From positions 1-13,908 of the forward strand of contig JBAXIG010000046.1 of assembly GCA_037138535.1 (NCBI GenBank): a stretch of 13,908 bases of DNA, given 5' to 3'. Numbering within the stretch: the stretch's first letter is position 1; each line of letters starts with the position of its first letter. This document shows, piece after piece, positions 1 through 7,194 of the stretch. Made by a program: the position numbers and the translations under genes. A model generated the notes under the pieces. The model was not told the origin of the DNA and made no database searches. It worked only from the letters and a program-made list of their open reading frames with translations. The DNA comes from GCA-2737595 sp037138535 (GTDB lineage Bacteria; Actinomycetota; Actinomycetes; Nanopelagicales; Nanopelagicaceae).

Positions 1-69
1 TGCTGGTGCAGCCACGGGTGCTGGTGCAGCCACGGGTGCTGGTGCAGCCACGGGTGCTGGTGCAGCCAC
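1..69. repeat. 18-bp tandem repeat encoding the second E2 linker
   Basis: The unit tgctggtgcagccacggg is repeated nearly perfectly about 3.8 times and continues past the left edge. On the minus strand it encodes the hexapeptide AAPAPV over and over, forming the flexible Ala/Pro linker after lipoyl domain 2. It is a coding minisatellite. Near-identity at the DNA level suggests recent expansion or slippage, so copy number may vary between strains. Confidence 0.9.
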
Positions 70-726
70 TGCTCCTCCGACGCCAATAGTTGCCAGCGTC
101 GCACCTACCGGAACTGTCTGATCTACCTGAACCACGATGGAAAGCAAAGTGCCAGCTACTGGGGAAGGGATTTCGGTATCAACTTTGTCTGTGGAAACTT
201 CAAGTAGTGCCTCATCTATGGCGACAGTTTCGCCCACGTTCTTGAGCCAACGAGTCACGGTACCTTCGGTCACACTTTCGCCGAGCGCTGGCATGGTGAT
301 CGGCGTCTCTGGGCCCACAGTATTTGGTGGAACTACAGCTGGGCGGACCGCAACGGGTGCTGCAACAGGAGCTGCAATGGGTGCTGCCACAGGAGCTGCA
401 ACGGGTGCGGCAACAACAGGAGCTGCAACAACAGGAGCTGCAACAACAGGAGCTGCAACGGGTGCTGCAACAACAAGAGCTGCAGCACTGCCGTCTTCAA
501 TGATTGCCAATTCGACGCCGACACCGACGGTTTGATCGATTGCTACGACGATCTTCTTTAAGACGCCAGCAACAGGTGATGGGATTTCGGTATCTACTTT
601 GTCGGTCGAGACTTCAAGTAATGGTTCATCGACCGCGATGGACTCGCCTTCTTGTTTGAGCCAGCGCGTTACGGTTCCCTCGGTCACGCTCTCGCCAAGT
701 GCTGGCATCACGACTGAATAAGACAT
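1..726 (-). CDS. sucB: Dihydrolipoamide acyltransferase (E2) of a 2-oxoacid dehydrogenase complex, N-terminal part
   Basis: E2 core subunit of a 2-oxoglutarate or pyruvate dehydrogenase complex; its lipoyl arms carry acyl groups between E1, E2 and E3 in the cytoplasm. Only the first 242 codons are present; the catalytic acyltransferase domain lies beyond the left edge. The start is ATG at 726, with GGAGAA just upstream. Two lipoyl domains are visible, at about residues 1-78 and 140-215. Each carries the MPALGESVTEG opening and the STDKVDTEIPSPVAG lipoylation loop, so Lys43 and Lys181 are the predicted lipoylated residues. The linkers (about 79-137 and from about 216 on) are low-complexity Ala/Pro/Val, as usual for flexible E2 arms. 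lpd (E3) ends only 17 bp upstream, so E3 and E2 are almost certainly co-transcribed. Actinobacteria often use one E2 for both complexes (DlaT in M. tuberculosis), so the symbol sucB is conventional and substrate choice cannot be read from this part. Confidence 0.93.
   Translation of the reverse strand, partial: MSYSVVMPALGESVTEGTVTRWLKQEGESIAVDEPLLEVSTDKVDTEIPSPVAGVLKKIVVAIDQTVGVGVELAIIEDGSAAALVVAAPVAAPVVAAPVVAAPVVAAPVAAPVAAPIAAPVAAPVAVRPAVVPPNTVGPETPITMPALGESVTEGTVTRWLKNVGETVAIDEALLEVSTDKVDTEIPSPVAGTLLSIVVQVDQTVPVGATLATIGVGGAVAAPAPVAAPAPVAAPAPVAAPA
169..711. repeat. Imperfect direct repeat: duplicated lipoyl-domain coding DNA
   Basis: Bases 169-298 and 583-711 are similar over about 130 bp. 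Both contain gatttcggtatc, followed later by the same blocks encoding the DKVD lipoylation loop and the ALGESVTEGTVTRW opening. This is the DNA trace of an internal lipoyl-domain duplication. The copies differ at many synonymous sites, so the duplication is not recent, unlike the near-perfect linker repeats. Confidence 0.85.
411..482. repeat. 15-bp tandem repeat encoding the first E2 linker
   Basis: The 15-bp unit caacaacaggagctg occurs three times perfectly at 411-455, and a variant copy (caacaacaagagctg) sits at 468-482. Degenerate relatives extend left to about 358. Read on the minus strand it gives runs of APVVA/AAPV, the linker between the two lipoyl domains. It is in frame and part of the E2 gene, not a separate element. 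Confidence 0.85.
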
Positions 727-743
727 GTATTTCTCCTTATTGC

Positions 744-2114
744 TTAACCGTGGGCGTGAAGTGGTTTACCAGCAAGAGCCATGTGGGCTTCGCCGACCGC
801 TTCGGAGAGGGTGGGGTGAGCATGGATAAGAGAGGCCACATCAATTGCTTCGGCTTCCCAATTGAAAATGAGTTGCGCCTCGGCGAGGAGTTCGCCTACA
901 CGAGAGCCCACCATATGTACGCCGAGAACAGGGCCATTCTTTTGACCAACCAATTTAATGGAACCAGAGGTGCGCAAGATCTGTGCCTTTCCATTTCCGG
1001 CAAGATCGTAATTAATTTCTACGACATCGTGGCCAGCCGCCTTTGCTTGTGCAGTGGTGAGACCCACCGAAGCAACTTCTGGCTCCGAGTAAGTGACTCG
1101 AGGAACGCCTGCATAGTTGATGGGGCGTGGCTTGAGGCCGGCAATTTCTTCGGCCACGAGGATGCCTTCACCGAAACCGACGTGGGCAAGCTGCAAAGTG
1201 GGGATGAGATCGCCTACTGCAAAGATTCCAGCAATATTAGTTTTACATTTCTCGTCAGCTAACACGTATCCACGATCCATGGCGATGCCTACTTCTTCGT
1301 ATCCAAGGTTTTGCGAGACGGGACCGCGGCCCACAGCCACGAGGAGTAGGTCTGCAGTGATTTCCTTGCCATTTTCCAAAGTGACGACGACGTTATCGGC
1401 GCTGACCTTATGGCTGGCGAACTTCACGCCGATTTCGAAGTTGATGCCACGCTTACGGAAAGCGCGCTCGAGCAATTTGCTGCTTGATTCATCTTCAGCA
1501 GGAACAAGGTGTGGGAGAGCTTCGACAATAGTGACGTCTGCGCCAAATGACTTCCATACGCTGGCGAATTCACAACCGATGACGCCTCCGCCAAGAATGA
1601 TGACGCTACTTGGTACTGATTCCATCTTCACCGCGTGATCACTCGTGACCACTCGCTTACCATCGATCTCAAGACCAGGCAATGATTTGGGAACTGAGCC
1701 AGTAGCGAGCACTATATTCTTGCCGGTGTACTGCACCCCATTTACTTCAACAGTGTCTTTCGCGACCAGTTTTCCGGCGCCTTCAACGTAAGTGATGTTT
1801 CGGCTCTTGACGAGTCCTTGCAAACCTTTATGAAGTTTATTGATGACACCATCTTTGTAGGCATTCACACCAAGCATGTCGATGGAGTGGAACTCTGCAT
1901 TGACGCCGAAGTGCGCGGCCTCGCGAGTATTGTCTGCAATCTCTGCGGAGTGAAGAAGCGCCTTGGTGGGGATGCAGCCGCGGTGTAAGCAAGTTCCGCC
2001 CAGGAGGTCCTTTTCGATGAGGACCACATTCATGCCGAGTTGGGCTGAACGCAGAGCGCAGGCGTACCCACCACTGCCGCCACCCAAGATGACAACATCA
2101 AATTGCTCGGCCAC
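744..2114 (-). CDS. lpdA: Dihydrolipoamide dehydrogenase (E3)
   Basis: Flavoprotein that reoxidises dihydrolipoyl groups on E2 (and on GcvH) and passes electrons to NAD+. I chose the GTG at 2114 (456 aa). Protein similarity begins exactly there (AEQFDVVILGGGSGG), GGGAG lies about 5 bases upstream, and the in-frame extension to 2378 runs into pepA and looks non-coding. Visible parts: FAD-binding GGGSGG (11-16), redox-active pair Cys42/Cys47 in GGTCLHRGCIPTK, NAD-binding GGGVIGCEFAS in the middle, the second FAD motif AVGDLIPTLQLAHVG, and the C-terminal catalytic dyad His433/Glu438 in HAHPTLSE. Length is normal. It lies 55 bp after pepA and 17 bp before the E2 gene, so it probably supplies E3 for that complex. 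With gcvT nearby it could also serve glycine cleavage. Confidence 0.96.
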   Translation of the reverse strand: MAEQFDVVILGGGSGGYACALRSAQLGMNVVLIEKDLLGGTCLHRGCIPTKALLHSAEIADNTREAAHFGVNAEFHSIDMLGVNAYKDGVINKLHKGLQGLVKSRNITYVEGAGKLVAKDTVEVNGVQYTGKNIVLATGSVPKSLPGLEIDGKRVVTSDHAVKMESVPSSVIILGGGVIGCEFASVWKSFGADVTIVEALPHLVPAEDESSSKLLERAFRKRGINFEIGVKFASHKVSADNVVVTLENGKEITADLLLVAVGRGPVSQNLGYEEVGIAMDRGYVLADEKCKTNIAGIFAVGDLIPTLQLAHVGFGEGILVAEEIAGLKPRPINYAGVPRVTYSEPEVASVGLTTAQAKAAGHDVVEINYDLAGNGKAQILRTSGSIKLVGQKNGPVLGVHMVGSRVGELLAEAQLIFNWEAEAIDVASLIHAHPTLSEAVGEAHMALAGKPLHAHG

Positions 2115-2169
2115 ACGTTGCTCCCAGATCTCTCGCTCAACACCTACTGAGGTAATCCTGCCACCTATT

Positions 2170-3678
2170 TCAACGACCGCTAGACGCTTCCGCCAGTCGA
2201 ATGAGGGTGCGAACGGCCACACCCGTCCCGCCCACCGGGGTGTAGCCGTGTGGGGCGGCTGTATTGAAGGCAGGACCTGCGATATCCAGGTGGGCCCAGG
2301 GCTGGTCTTCCTGCACGAACTCCTGGAGGAAGAGGCCTGCGGTGAGCATGCCGCCGAAGCGATCGCCGATATTGGCAATATCGGCGATGGGAGAGTCGAG
2401 AGAGGCGCGCAGCTCCTGCGGGAGCGGCATCGGCCAGAAGGACTCGCCCGCCTCCTCTGCAGCTGCCAAGAAAGCCTCGGTCAGCGCTTCATCGTTACCC
2501 ATGATCGCACTGGTGCGCTTTCCGAGGGCGACTTCTTGGGCGCCCGTAAGTGTGGCCACGTCTACCATCGCATCGAGCCGCTTGCTTCCCTTGTTGCCAA
2601 GTTCTTGGGCGCGCATCATGGCATCAGCGAGCACCAGGCGGCCTTCAGCGTCGGGATTAAGAACTTCAACTGTGCGGCCACCGTATGTGGTGAGGACATC
2701 ACTTGGACGTGTGGCAGTGTCGCTGGGCATGTTCTCGGCAAGTGCGGCCCATGCGTCAATAGTGATGGGGAGTTGGAGTTGAGCGATCGCAATGATCGCT
2801 GCACAGACAGCAGCAGCACCACTCATGTCGGATTTCATCGCCTCCATGCCAGCGGCAGGCTTCAATGCAATTCCACCAGTATCGAATGTGATGCCTTTGC
2901 CGATATAGGCATGGTGCGCCTTCGATCGTATAGGTGTGTAGGTGAGGCGGAGGAGTCGCGGGGGATTGGCACTTCCTTGCCCGACACCGATGATGCCGCC
3001 ATACCCACCTTTGCGTAGCGCAGCCTCGTCAAGGACTTCCACTTTTACGCCAGCACTCTTTGCAAGTGGGCGGATGTGATCAACAAACGAGATGGGTGTG
3101 AGAAAGCTCGGAGGCATATTGATTAAGTTGCGAGTGAGGTGGACGGCATCGGCGATGGCACTCGCGCGAGCAATTACTTTGCGCGCCGGGGCGGTGCCGG
3201 CAAGTGGGGAAAGGATCGTCACTGATGCGAGTGGGCCTTGACGATCTTTCTTTGTGGATCCGCGGAATTCATCGAAGGTGTATGCACCGAGGAGCGCTCC
3301 TTCGGCGATCGCGGCAACCGCCGATAATTTGGCGCAGGGCAGCGCAAAGGCGGCGCTTTCAATGCCTGCAAGTGTGCGGGCGGCTGCTCCGGCGGCGCGG
3401 CGCAAGACTTCGTGCGGATAGTCACCGCGGGCATGCTGCTTTCCGAGACCAGTAATAACGAGCAACTTAGAAGTGGTGCCAGGCAACTTGATGACTTCAT
3501 CGCTCTTGCCGGTGGCGCCAAGATCGTGGAGGGCTTCCAGGAGATCGGCCTCATCGATCTGAGCGGTGCCCGTCTCAAGAACGAGACCCTTTTCGCTCTG
3601 AGCTAGACCGATAACAAGGGCCTGGCTACTTCCTGAGCCGGCAAGAGAACCTTTAGGTGCAAGAGAGATCGTTGTCAT
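2170..3678 (-). CDS. pepA: Leucyl aminopeptidase (cytosol aminopeptidase, family M17)
   Basis: Two-metal cytosolic exopeptidase that removes N-terminal residues from peptides; 502 aa, normal for M17. The N-terminal third is the variable M17 regulatory domain and the rest is the catalytic domain. Metal and active-site residues are all present: Lys261 and Asp266 (IGKGITFDTGG), Asp284 (MKSDMSGAA), then Asp343, Glu345 and Arg347 in the signature NPDAEGRLVLADA. The signature usually begins NTDAEGR, so Pro342 is a small departure. There is no Shine-Dalgarno before the ATG, but a TAGGCT hexamer lies 6 bases upstream, which suggests a leaderless transcript. It is the first gene of the pepA-lpd-E2 run and is divergent from gcvT. 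Confidence 0.95.
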   Translation of the reverse strand: MTTISLAPKGSLAGSGSSQALVIGLAQSEKGLVLETGTAQIDEADLLEALHDLGATGKSDEVIKLPGTTSKLLVITGLGKQHARGDYPHEVLRRAAGAAARTLAGIESAAFALPCAKLSAVAAIAEGALLGAYTFDEFRGSTKKDRQGPLASVTILSPLAGTAPARKVIARASAIADAVHLTRNLINMPPSFLTPISFVDHIRPLAKSAGVKVEVLDEAALRKGGYGGIIGVGQGSANPPRLLRLTYTPIRSKAHHAYIGKGITFDTGGIALKPAAGMEAMKSDMSGAAAVCAAIIAIAQLQLPITIDAWAALAENMPSDTATRPSDVLTTYGGRTVEVLNPDAEGRLVLADAMMRAQELGNKGSKRLDAMVDVATLTGAQEVALGKRTSAIMGNDEALTEAFLAAAEEAGESFWPMPLPQELRASLDSPIADIANIGDRFGGMLTAGLFLQEFVQEDQPWAHLDIAGPAFNTAAPHGYTPVGGTGVAVRTLIRLAEASSGR

Positions 3679-3684
3679 AAGGAG

Positions 3685-3690
3685 AGCCTA
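3685..3690 (-). promoter_or_regulatory. Probable -10 element of a leaderless pepA promoter
   Basis: TAGGCT on the minus strand fits the actinobacterial TANNNT -10 pattern and lies 6 bases from the pepA ATG. No ribosome binding site is visible. That spacing would put the transcript start at or next to the A of the ATG. No clear -35 was recognised. Confidence 0.5.
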
Positions 3691-3704
3691 ACCCGACAAC
3701 CCTC

Positions 3705-3710
3705 TAGGCT
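3705..3710 (+). promoter_or_regulatory. Probable -10 element of a leaderless gcvT promoter
   Basis: The same hexamer, TAGGCT, occurs on the plus strand 7 bases before the gcvT ATG at 3718, again with no convincing Shine-Dalgarno. It is the counterpart of the pepA element; the two hexamers are separated by 14 bp. Confidence 0.5.
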
Positions 3711-3717
3711 GGAACTC

Positions 3718-4851
3718 ATGAGCGAATCACCCCTTCCACTCCTCCACTCACCCTTGCATGCAGTGCACCTCGCCCTCGGCGCAAAGATGGCCGATTTTGG
3801 TGGCTGGGAGATGCCTATTGAGTACCCAGCTGCCATTGGCGGCGGCGTGCTCGCTGAACATCAGGCAGTGCGAAGTGCGGTGGGACTCTTCGATGTCTCG
3901 CACTTAGGTAAAGCCCTGGTAGCCGGAATTGGCGCGCGAGCGTTTATTAATTCCTGCTTTACCAATGATTTAGATCGCATCTCTGCCGGCGAGGCGCAGT
4001 ACACACTCTGCTGCGATGAGAGTGGCGGCGTAGTCGATGACCTCATCCAGTATCTGCGCAGTGACGAAGAAATCTTTTTGATTCCCAATGCCTCCAATAC
4101 CACTGAAGTTGTTCGTCGACTTGAGGCTGCGGCGCCTGCGGGAATCACCGTCACTAATCAACACCGAGATTTTGCAGTCATTGCAGTGCAGGGTCCACGG
4201 GCTGTTGATGTCATGAAAGATCTCGATCTCCCGTATGAACTTGAGTACATGGCATTTGTGGATACGACGTGGAGTGCTCCCAGCGGTGAATCGATCCCTT
4301 TGATTGTCTGCCGTACGGGGTACACCGGCGAATATGGATTTGAACTCCTGCCAGCATCTGATGGCGCCTTAACTTTATGGAACTCTCTCAGCGAAAGTGC
4401 AGCCAAGTTCGGCGGACGAGCCTGTGGCTTAGGCGCTCGCGATACCTTGCGCACTGAAATGGGTTACCCGTTACATGGACACGAACTATCTCTTGATATT
4501 TCTCCGGTACAGGCAAGTGCAAATTGGGCTGTGGGTTGGAAGAAAGAGAACTTTTGGGGGCGTACTGCGCTACTTGCGCAACGTGAAGCTGGTGCGAAGC
4601 GCGTTCTCAGGGCCATCACATCGCTGGATCGAGGAATTCCACGGGCAGGCATGGAGCTCAAAAATTCAAGTGGCGAAATAGTAGGAGTGCTTACAAGCGG
4701 AACATTTTCTCCGACACTTAAGATCGGAATCGGATTAGCACTCGTCGATGCAGGCTTTGCGGTGGGCGATCATCTCTCACTAGATGTACGAGGGCGCGTG
4801 AGCGATGTGGTTGTTACGAAATTTCCACTCGTTGAGAGTCACGTTCGCTAG
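3718..4851 (+). CDS. gcvT: Aminomethyltransferase (glycine cleavage system T protein)
   Basis: T protein of the glycine cleavage system: it releases ammonia from the aminomethyl group on lipoylated GcvH and hands the one-carbon unit to tetrahydrofolate. 377 aa, normal length. Recognisable blocks are ADFGGWEMPIEY (25-36), FDVSHLGK (58-65; usually DVSHMG), the substrate region AQYTLCCDESGGVVDDL (Asp107/Asp108), CRTGYTGEYGFEL, and GARDTLRTEMGYPLHGHEL. The C-terminal barrel (GVLTSGTFSPTL...IGLALV) is typical. gcvP and gcvH are not in this window. Its last 38 bp overlap the end of the convergent S-component gene. A folate-dependent relative (YgfZ type) is possible for this superfamily, but the TGYTGEYGFEL and GGVVDDL blocks and the length favour true GcvT. 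Confidence 0.9.
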   Translation: MSESPLPLLHSPLHAVHLALGAKMADFGGWEMPIEYPAAIGGGVLAEHQAVRSAVGLFDVSHLGKALVAGIGARAFINSCFTNDLDRISAGEAQYTLCCDESGGVVDDLIQYLRSDEEIFLIPNASNTTEVVRRLEAAAPAGITVTNQHRDFAVIAVQGPRAVDVMKDLDLPYELEYMAFVDTTWSAPSGESIPLIVCRTGYTGEYGFELLPASDGALTLWNSLSESAAKFGGRACGLGARDTLRTEMGYPLHGHELSLDISPVQASANWAVGWKKENFWGRTALLAQREAGAKRVLRAITSLDRGIPRAGMELKNSSGEIVGVLTSGTFSPTLKIGIGLALVDAGFAVGDHLSLDVRGRVSDVVVTKFPLVESHVR

Positions 4852-5587
4852 TGCTAAAGGCTGCACGACGATTCACTCGCTGCAGGGCGCGCATGATAGG
4901 TGTCCCCAAAGTGAGAATGAGGGATGCGGTAAATATCGCCCGAGATATATCCCAAGCCAATCCGGTAGTGACATGAAAGACCAAGAAGTGACGTGCGTTT
5001 TCAGCGAGAGAGCCACCGGCGACATATGCGATAGAGGTATCGCCACCCAGCCACGGCCAGAATTGCAGATCCATCAACAATCCATAAGCGAGTGAGGCGA
5101 CTATTGCGTATCCGGCTAGCACGAAATTTTCTACTCTGCCCCTGCACTTAGGAAGAGAGGCCGCGCCCAGAGCTACCGCGGCGGCGGCCAGCATCTGATA
5201 AGGCAACCAAGGTCCCACGCCACCGGTAATAAGTGCGGAGGTAAAGAGTGAGAGAGTGCCTAAGAGGAAAGCAAATTCTCGGCCGAAAACGCGTGCACCC
5301 AGAATGATTGGCAACCAGATGGGTTCGATACCCGCCTGTCCAGCCCCGACAGTCCTGAGGGCGGTGGCAAAAGCGATAAGGACTCCAAGGAGTGCAACTG
5401 CGCGTACGTCGATGCGGTCATGTGTGATCGCTGATATTCCGACCGCAAGAACTAAAGGCAGTAAAACTAGGAAGAGCCAGTGCCCACTATTTTGAATCTG
5501 ACTGGATGAAGCGATAAATAATGGCCAAGTGAAGGCGCCCGCGCCGATAACGCCAACTAGCAGAAGTGCCAAGCTGTTTCGCTTCAC
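4814..5587 (-). CDS. ECF transporter S component, probably for cobalamin
   Basis: Substrate-binding membrane subunit of an energy-coupling factor (ECF) importer; 257 aa with about six or seven hydrophobic segments (roughly 6-26, 36-56, 61-80, 87-100, 104-145, 155-175 and 199-228) and a polar cytoplasmic tail. The central block GIEPIWLPIILGARVFG...TGGVGPWLPYQM resembles S components of the large actinobacterial/CbrT-like group. The start is GTG at 5587, overlapping the ATPase stop by 4 bases (GTGA), so translation is probably coupled. The riboswitch at the head of the unit is the main reason to propose B12; nothing in the protein proves the substrate. The 3' end overlaps gcvT tail to tail by 38 bp. 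Confidence 0.85.
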   Translation of the reverse strand: MKRNSLALLLVGVIGAGAFTWPLFIASSSQIQNSGHWLFLVLLPLVLAVGISAITHDRIDVRAVALLGVLIAFATALRTVGAGQAGIEPIWLPIILGARVFGREFAFLLGTLSLFTSALITGGVGPWLPYQMLAAAAVALGAASLPKCRGRVENFVLAGYAIVASLAYGLLMDLQFWPWLGGDTSIAYVAGGSLAENARHFLVFHVTTGLAWDISRAIFTASLILTLGTPIMRALQRVNRRAAFSTSERDSQRVEIS

Positions 5588-7194
5588 GCCAATGGCTGTT
5601 CTGCGTGAGCGACGTCGCGCACTGTCATGAATTTACTCGGGGCTAAAATCTTTTGAATCTGTGGGGCAAAAGCTGGAGATGCGGTGAGAACTTCGTCAGT
5701 ATCGCCATCAGCCACGAGTTCACCCTCTGCCAGAACCATCACGCGATCCGCAATCTCAGCAACAAGTTCGACGTCATGGGTTGCTAACACGATGGCATGA
5801 CCTTCATTCGCTAATTTCCGCAAAATGTTTCCCAGGCGAGCTTTGGCTTGGTAATCCAAACCGCGGGTGGGTTCATCGAGTAGCAGAAGTGGTGGCTTTG
5901 CTGCCGCTACTACGGCGAGTGCTAAAGCGAGTCGTTGCCCTTCCGACAGATCCCTGGGATGCAAGCGGTGATCAATCTCGGGCGTAATAATGTTGAGCAA
6001 ATTACCAGTGGTGCCGGCAATGAGTCCTCGGTCTTTATCGTTTGCCGTGCACTCTGCAGTTACTGATTCGCTGAAGAGTAGATCGCCTGGCTCTTGGGGT
6101 ACGAAGCCCACCAAGCGCGAGAGCGAGTGACTGGAGAGTTCACTCGGTTTATGGCCGCCTAACGTAAGTGCACCTCTATCGGGCGACTTGAGTCCCACAA
6201 AAGTAGCGAGCAGGGTGGACTTTCCTGCACCATTTCGCCCCATCACTGCAGAAATTGTTCCGCGGGAAAAAGAGAGCGAGATATCTTGCAGCGCAACCTG
6301 TTTTCCGTAAGTGACAGTAATGCTGTCGCACAGGGCAAACGTGTCAGCCGGCAAAAAGATGTTGTGGCGTTTTACTGGTGGCGATGCAGTCGCAAGTCGC
6401 TCACGAAGAGTCTCTGCTAGCCGTCGCGCATCTCGAATGGTCAGTGGAAGGGGATCCCAGGATTCCAGGCGTGCTAGTTCAATAAGTGGCGGTACGAATT
6501 GGCTCTCTTGAAGCGCGGTAATTGGGTCACTGATTGTTACGCGACCATCTCCGTGCACATGAATAATGCGATCGACGTACTGAACCACACGTTCAAGACG
6601 ATGTTCGGCGATGATGATCGTCATGCCCACGTCGTGAACGAGGCGTTGGAGTAGTGCCAGCACTTCATCGGCAGCAGTGGGATCAAGAGCACTGGTGGGT
6701 TCATCAAGTAACAAAATTTTGGGGTGAGCTGTTAAGGCTGCTCCGATTGCTACGCGTTGTTGTTCGCCTGCAGAAAGAGTTGCCATAGATCGATCGCGCA
6801 AGGCATTGAGGCCGAGCAAGTCCAGCGTCTCTTCAACGCGTTTGCGCATTACTTCGGGTGAGATTCCCAGCGACTCCATAGTGAAGGCGAGTTCGTCCTC
6901 TACACGATCTGAAACAAATCCAGCAAGGGGATCTTGGCCGATATAACCGATTGACTCAGCTAAGTCTCGTGGACGGAGATGGCGGATTGAGCGGTCGTTG
7001 ACGTGTACGTCTCCAGTGAGTTCCCCGCCAGTGAGATGTGGAGTGAGACCATTCATGACTCGCAAGAGTGAGGACTTGCCCGAGCCGGTAGCTCCCATGA
7101 GTAAGACGAATTCTCCAGCCAAAATTTCTAGATTGACACCGGCAAATACCGAATCCCCCTGATAGCGAAGCGAGGTGTTCGTGAGTGAAATCAT
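5584..7194 (-). CDS. ECF transporter ATPase, EcfA and EcfA' fused in one chain
   Basis: Energises the importer by ATP hydrolysis on the cytoplasmic face. 536 aa from ATG 7194, which overlaps the ecfT stop as ATGA; the open frame continues to 7428 inside ecfT but carries no ATPase similarity, so I rejected the longer form. Domain 1: Walker A GATGSGKS (34-41), signature LSAGEQ (140-145), Walker B ending Asp164/Glu165, H-loop His198. Domain 2: Walker A GRNGAGKS (319-326), signature LSEGQ (416-420), Walker B Asp440/Glu441, H-loop His473. A linker of about 50-60 residues joins them. Both sites keep all key residues, so both should be active. Many ECF systems use two separate ATPases; this is a covalent version. 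Confidence 0.94.
   Translation of the reverse strand: MISLTNTSLRYQGDSVFAGVNLEILAGEFVLLMGATGSGKSSLLRVMNGLTPHLTGGELTGDVHVNDRSIRHLRPRDLAESIGYIGQDPLAGFVSDRVEDELAFTMESLGISPEVMRKRVEETLDLLGLNALRDRSMATLSAGEQQRVAIGAALTAHPKILLLDEPTSALDPTAADEVLALLQRLVHDVGMTIIIAEHRLERVVQYVDRIIHVHGDGRVTISDPITALQESQFVPPLIELARLESWDPLPLTIRDARRLAETLRERLATASPPVKRHNIFLPADTFALCDSITVTYGKQVALQDISLSFSRGTISAVMGRNGAGKSTLLATFVGLKSPDRGALTLGGHKPSELSSHSLSRLVGFVPQEPGDLLFSESVTAECTANDKDRGLIAGTTGNLLNIITPEIDHRLHPRDLSEGQRLALALAVVAAAKPPLLLLDEPTRGLDYQAKARLGNILRKLANEGHAIVLATHDVELVAEIADRVMVLAEGELVADGDTDEVLTASPAFAPQIQKILAPSKFMTVRDVAHAEQPLA

Noticed and set aside
1..69. Possible CRISPR-like array
   Set aside because: The 18-bp units are directly adjacent with no spacers and encode an in-frame Ala/Pro linker.
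137..535. Open frame on the plus strand rich in Thr/Ala/Gly (132 codons)
   Set aside because: It is the antisense of the E2 lipoyl domain and its repeat linker; the low-complexity composition comes from the repeats, and the minus-strand frame has clear lipoyl domains.
699..1262. Plus-strand open frame of 187 codons
   Set aside because: Antisense to the 3' half of lpdA, whose frame is certain from cofactor and active-site motifs; no recognisable domain in the shadow frame.
2115..2378. N-terminal extension of lpdA into pepA
   Set aside because: The extra 88 codons overlap the pepA end, lack flavoprotein similarity, and a GTG with a good ribosome site sits exactly where similarity begins.
1963..3018. 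Long plus-strand open frame of 351 codons
   Set aside because: Antisense to lpdA and pepA, both strongly supported; composition is Cys/His/Arg rich without a motif, as expected of a shadow frame.
3679..3717. Glycine riboswitch before gcvT
   Set aside because: Only 39 bp lie between pepA and gcvT, far too little for an aptamer, and gcvT appears leaderless.
4852..4900. Bidirectional terminator between gcvT and the S-component gene
   Set aside because: No T-flanked hairpin was found and the two coding regions overlap, leaving no spacer.
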